Assembly (NCBI GenBank): GCA_050916095.1
Contig: CP050901.1
Coordinates: 744,001 to 808,000, forward strand
DNA from: JANPCX01 sp050916095
Lineage (GTDB): Bacteria; Pseudomonadota; Gammaproteobacteria; Burkholderiales; Burkholderiaceae_C
Length of the DNA stretch: 64,000 nucleotides
Reading direction: 5' to 3'
Within the stretch, counting starts at the first letter, position 1. Every line of letters begins with the position of its first letter. Of the stretch, positions 63,694 to 64,000 are shown in pieces. The notes below the pieces were generated by a model that ran no database searches, had not been told where the DNA came from, and saw nothing but the letters and a program-made list of their open reading frames with translations. The position numbers were made by a program, and so were the translations under genes.

Positions 63694-64000
63694 TCAAACT
63701 TTAGGTGTGGCGTCAGCGGATGGCGTTGGTAAGGGCGCGCCGCTTCCGACGGGCCTGCGCGAACTCGCCAGCTTGCGGTGCAAGCTTTGGACAAGCCCCC
63801 ATCGATAGGATGTGAGGTGGTAGACGCTGCGCGCATTATCTGTCCAGCGCGTGTGCCACTCCATGACCTTGCCGTAGAACTCAATGCGCTTGAAGGTTTT
63901 TTCGCCAAATAGTTCCTGGAATTCATCCTGCCGCATCAACGAAGAGGGCGAAACAGTTTTGTAAGACTCGTCGTAAGCCGTCTTCAAAATGACGATGGTG
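63694..64000 (-). CDS. probable GNAT/FemAB-type acetyltransferase, 5' part beyond the window
   Basis: Only the C-terminal 102 residues or so are visible. The frame is open to the window edge, so the ATG at 63987 need not be the start. The segment VILKTAYDESYKTVSPSSLM and the end FYGKVMEWHTRWTDNARSVY resemble the C-terminus of CelD/BcsL-type acyl- or aminoacyltransferases. Its last 25 residues are basic and serine-rich. It would modify the sugar unit handled by the downstream genes. The assignment is tentative. Confidence 0.55.
   Translation of the reverse strand, partial: TIVILKTAYDESYKTVSPSSLMRQDEFQELFGEKTFKRIEFYGKVMEWHTRWTDNARSVYHLTSYRWGLVQSLHRKLASSRRPVGSGAPLPTPSADATPKV

Overview
The window looks like a chromosomal segment of a betaproteobacterium in the order Burkholderiales, probably family Comamonadaceae. 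This is inferred from four things: the double-length UvrA, the groESL operon with a CIRCE operator, the interspersed palindromic repeats (one type encodes LPLPLGEGWGEG-like peptides, another has the core TTCGACAGGCTCAG), and the gene order of the exopolysaccharide locus. Most of the window is devoted to making, exporting and decorating surface polysaccharide.

Layout. (1) 1-3690, plus strand: the 3' end of an ABC-2 polysaccharide permease, its Wzt-type ATPase and two SAM methyltransferases, which is the tail of an ABC-dependent glycan export locus. (2) 3725-6070, minus strand: groES-groEL with a sigma70-type promoter, an exact CIRCE element and a terminator. (3) 6200-6540: a diverged tandem duplication. 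(4) 6708-13243, plus: a fused four-module UvrA, invaded in frame by several repeat elements, followed by a TfoX C-terminal-domain protein. (5) 13409-16877, plus: a hybrid sensor kinase split by an IS5-family element, and a LuxR-type response regulator. (6) 17048-21033, minus: a large O-antigen-ligase-like protein, a trypsin-like protease, a MITE-like element and a low-molecular-weight tyrosine phosphatase.

(7) 21591-45495, plus: a nearly gapless run of 19 genes that matches the exosortase A (XrtA)/PEP-CTERM exopolysaccharide locus. It holds an export lipoprotein, chain-length protein, tyrosine autokinase, outer-membrane protein (frameshifted here), GspA-like ATPase, UDP-GlcNAc 2-epimerase, two polysaccharide deacetylases, a FemAB-like protein, exosortase A fused to EpsI, two nucleotide-sugar dehydrogenases, four glycosyltransferases, an asparagine-synthase-type amidotransferase, a PaaK-like adenylating enzyme and an O-glycosylation ligase.

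(8) 45507-58855, minus: a convergent, tightly packed operon. In transcription order it has a GT2 glycosyltransferase, epimerase, GtrA flippase-like protein, GT-C transferase, acyltransferase, a second giant ligase paralogous to the one at 17048, a beta-helix protein, an asparagine-synthase-like protein without the glutaminase cysteine, an MBOAT O-acyltransferase and an SGNH-like partner. (9) 58955-60043, plus: one glycosyltransferase. (10) 60133-64000, minus: a GT2, a Wzx flippase, another GT2 and a partial acetyltransferase-like gene cut by the window end.

The likely division of labour is as follows. WecB and the two dehydrogenases supply uronic and aminouronic sugar nucleotides. The glycosyltransferases assemble repeat units and Wzx flips them. 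One or more of the three ligase/polymerase-fold proteins polymerise or transfer the glycan. The lipoprotein, chain-length protein, kinase and outer-membrane protein control export. Deacetylases, MBOAT/SGNH and the acyltransferase decorate the product, and XrtA sorts PEP-CTERM proteins. No PEP-CTERM substrate protein was seen in the window. No tRNA, rRNA or CRISPR array was recognised. Family names are assigned from motifs and gene order without database searches.
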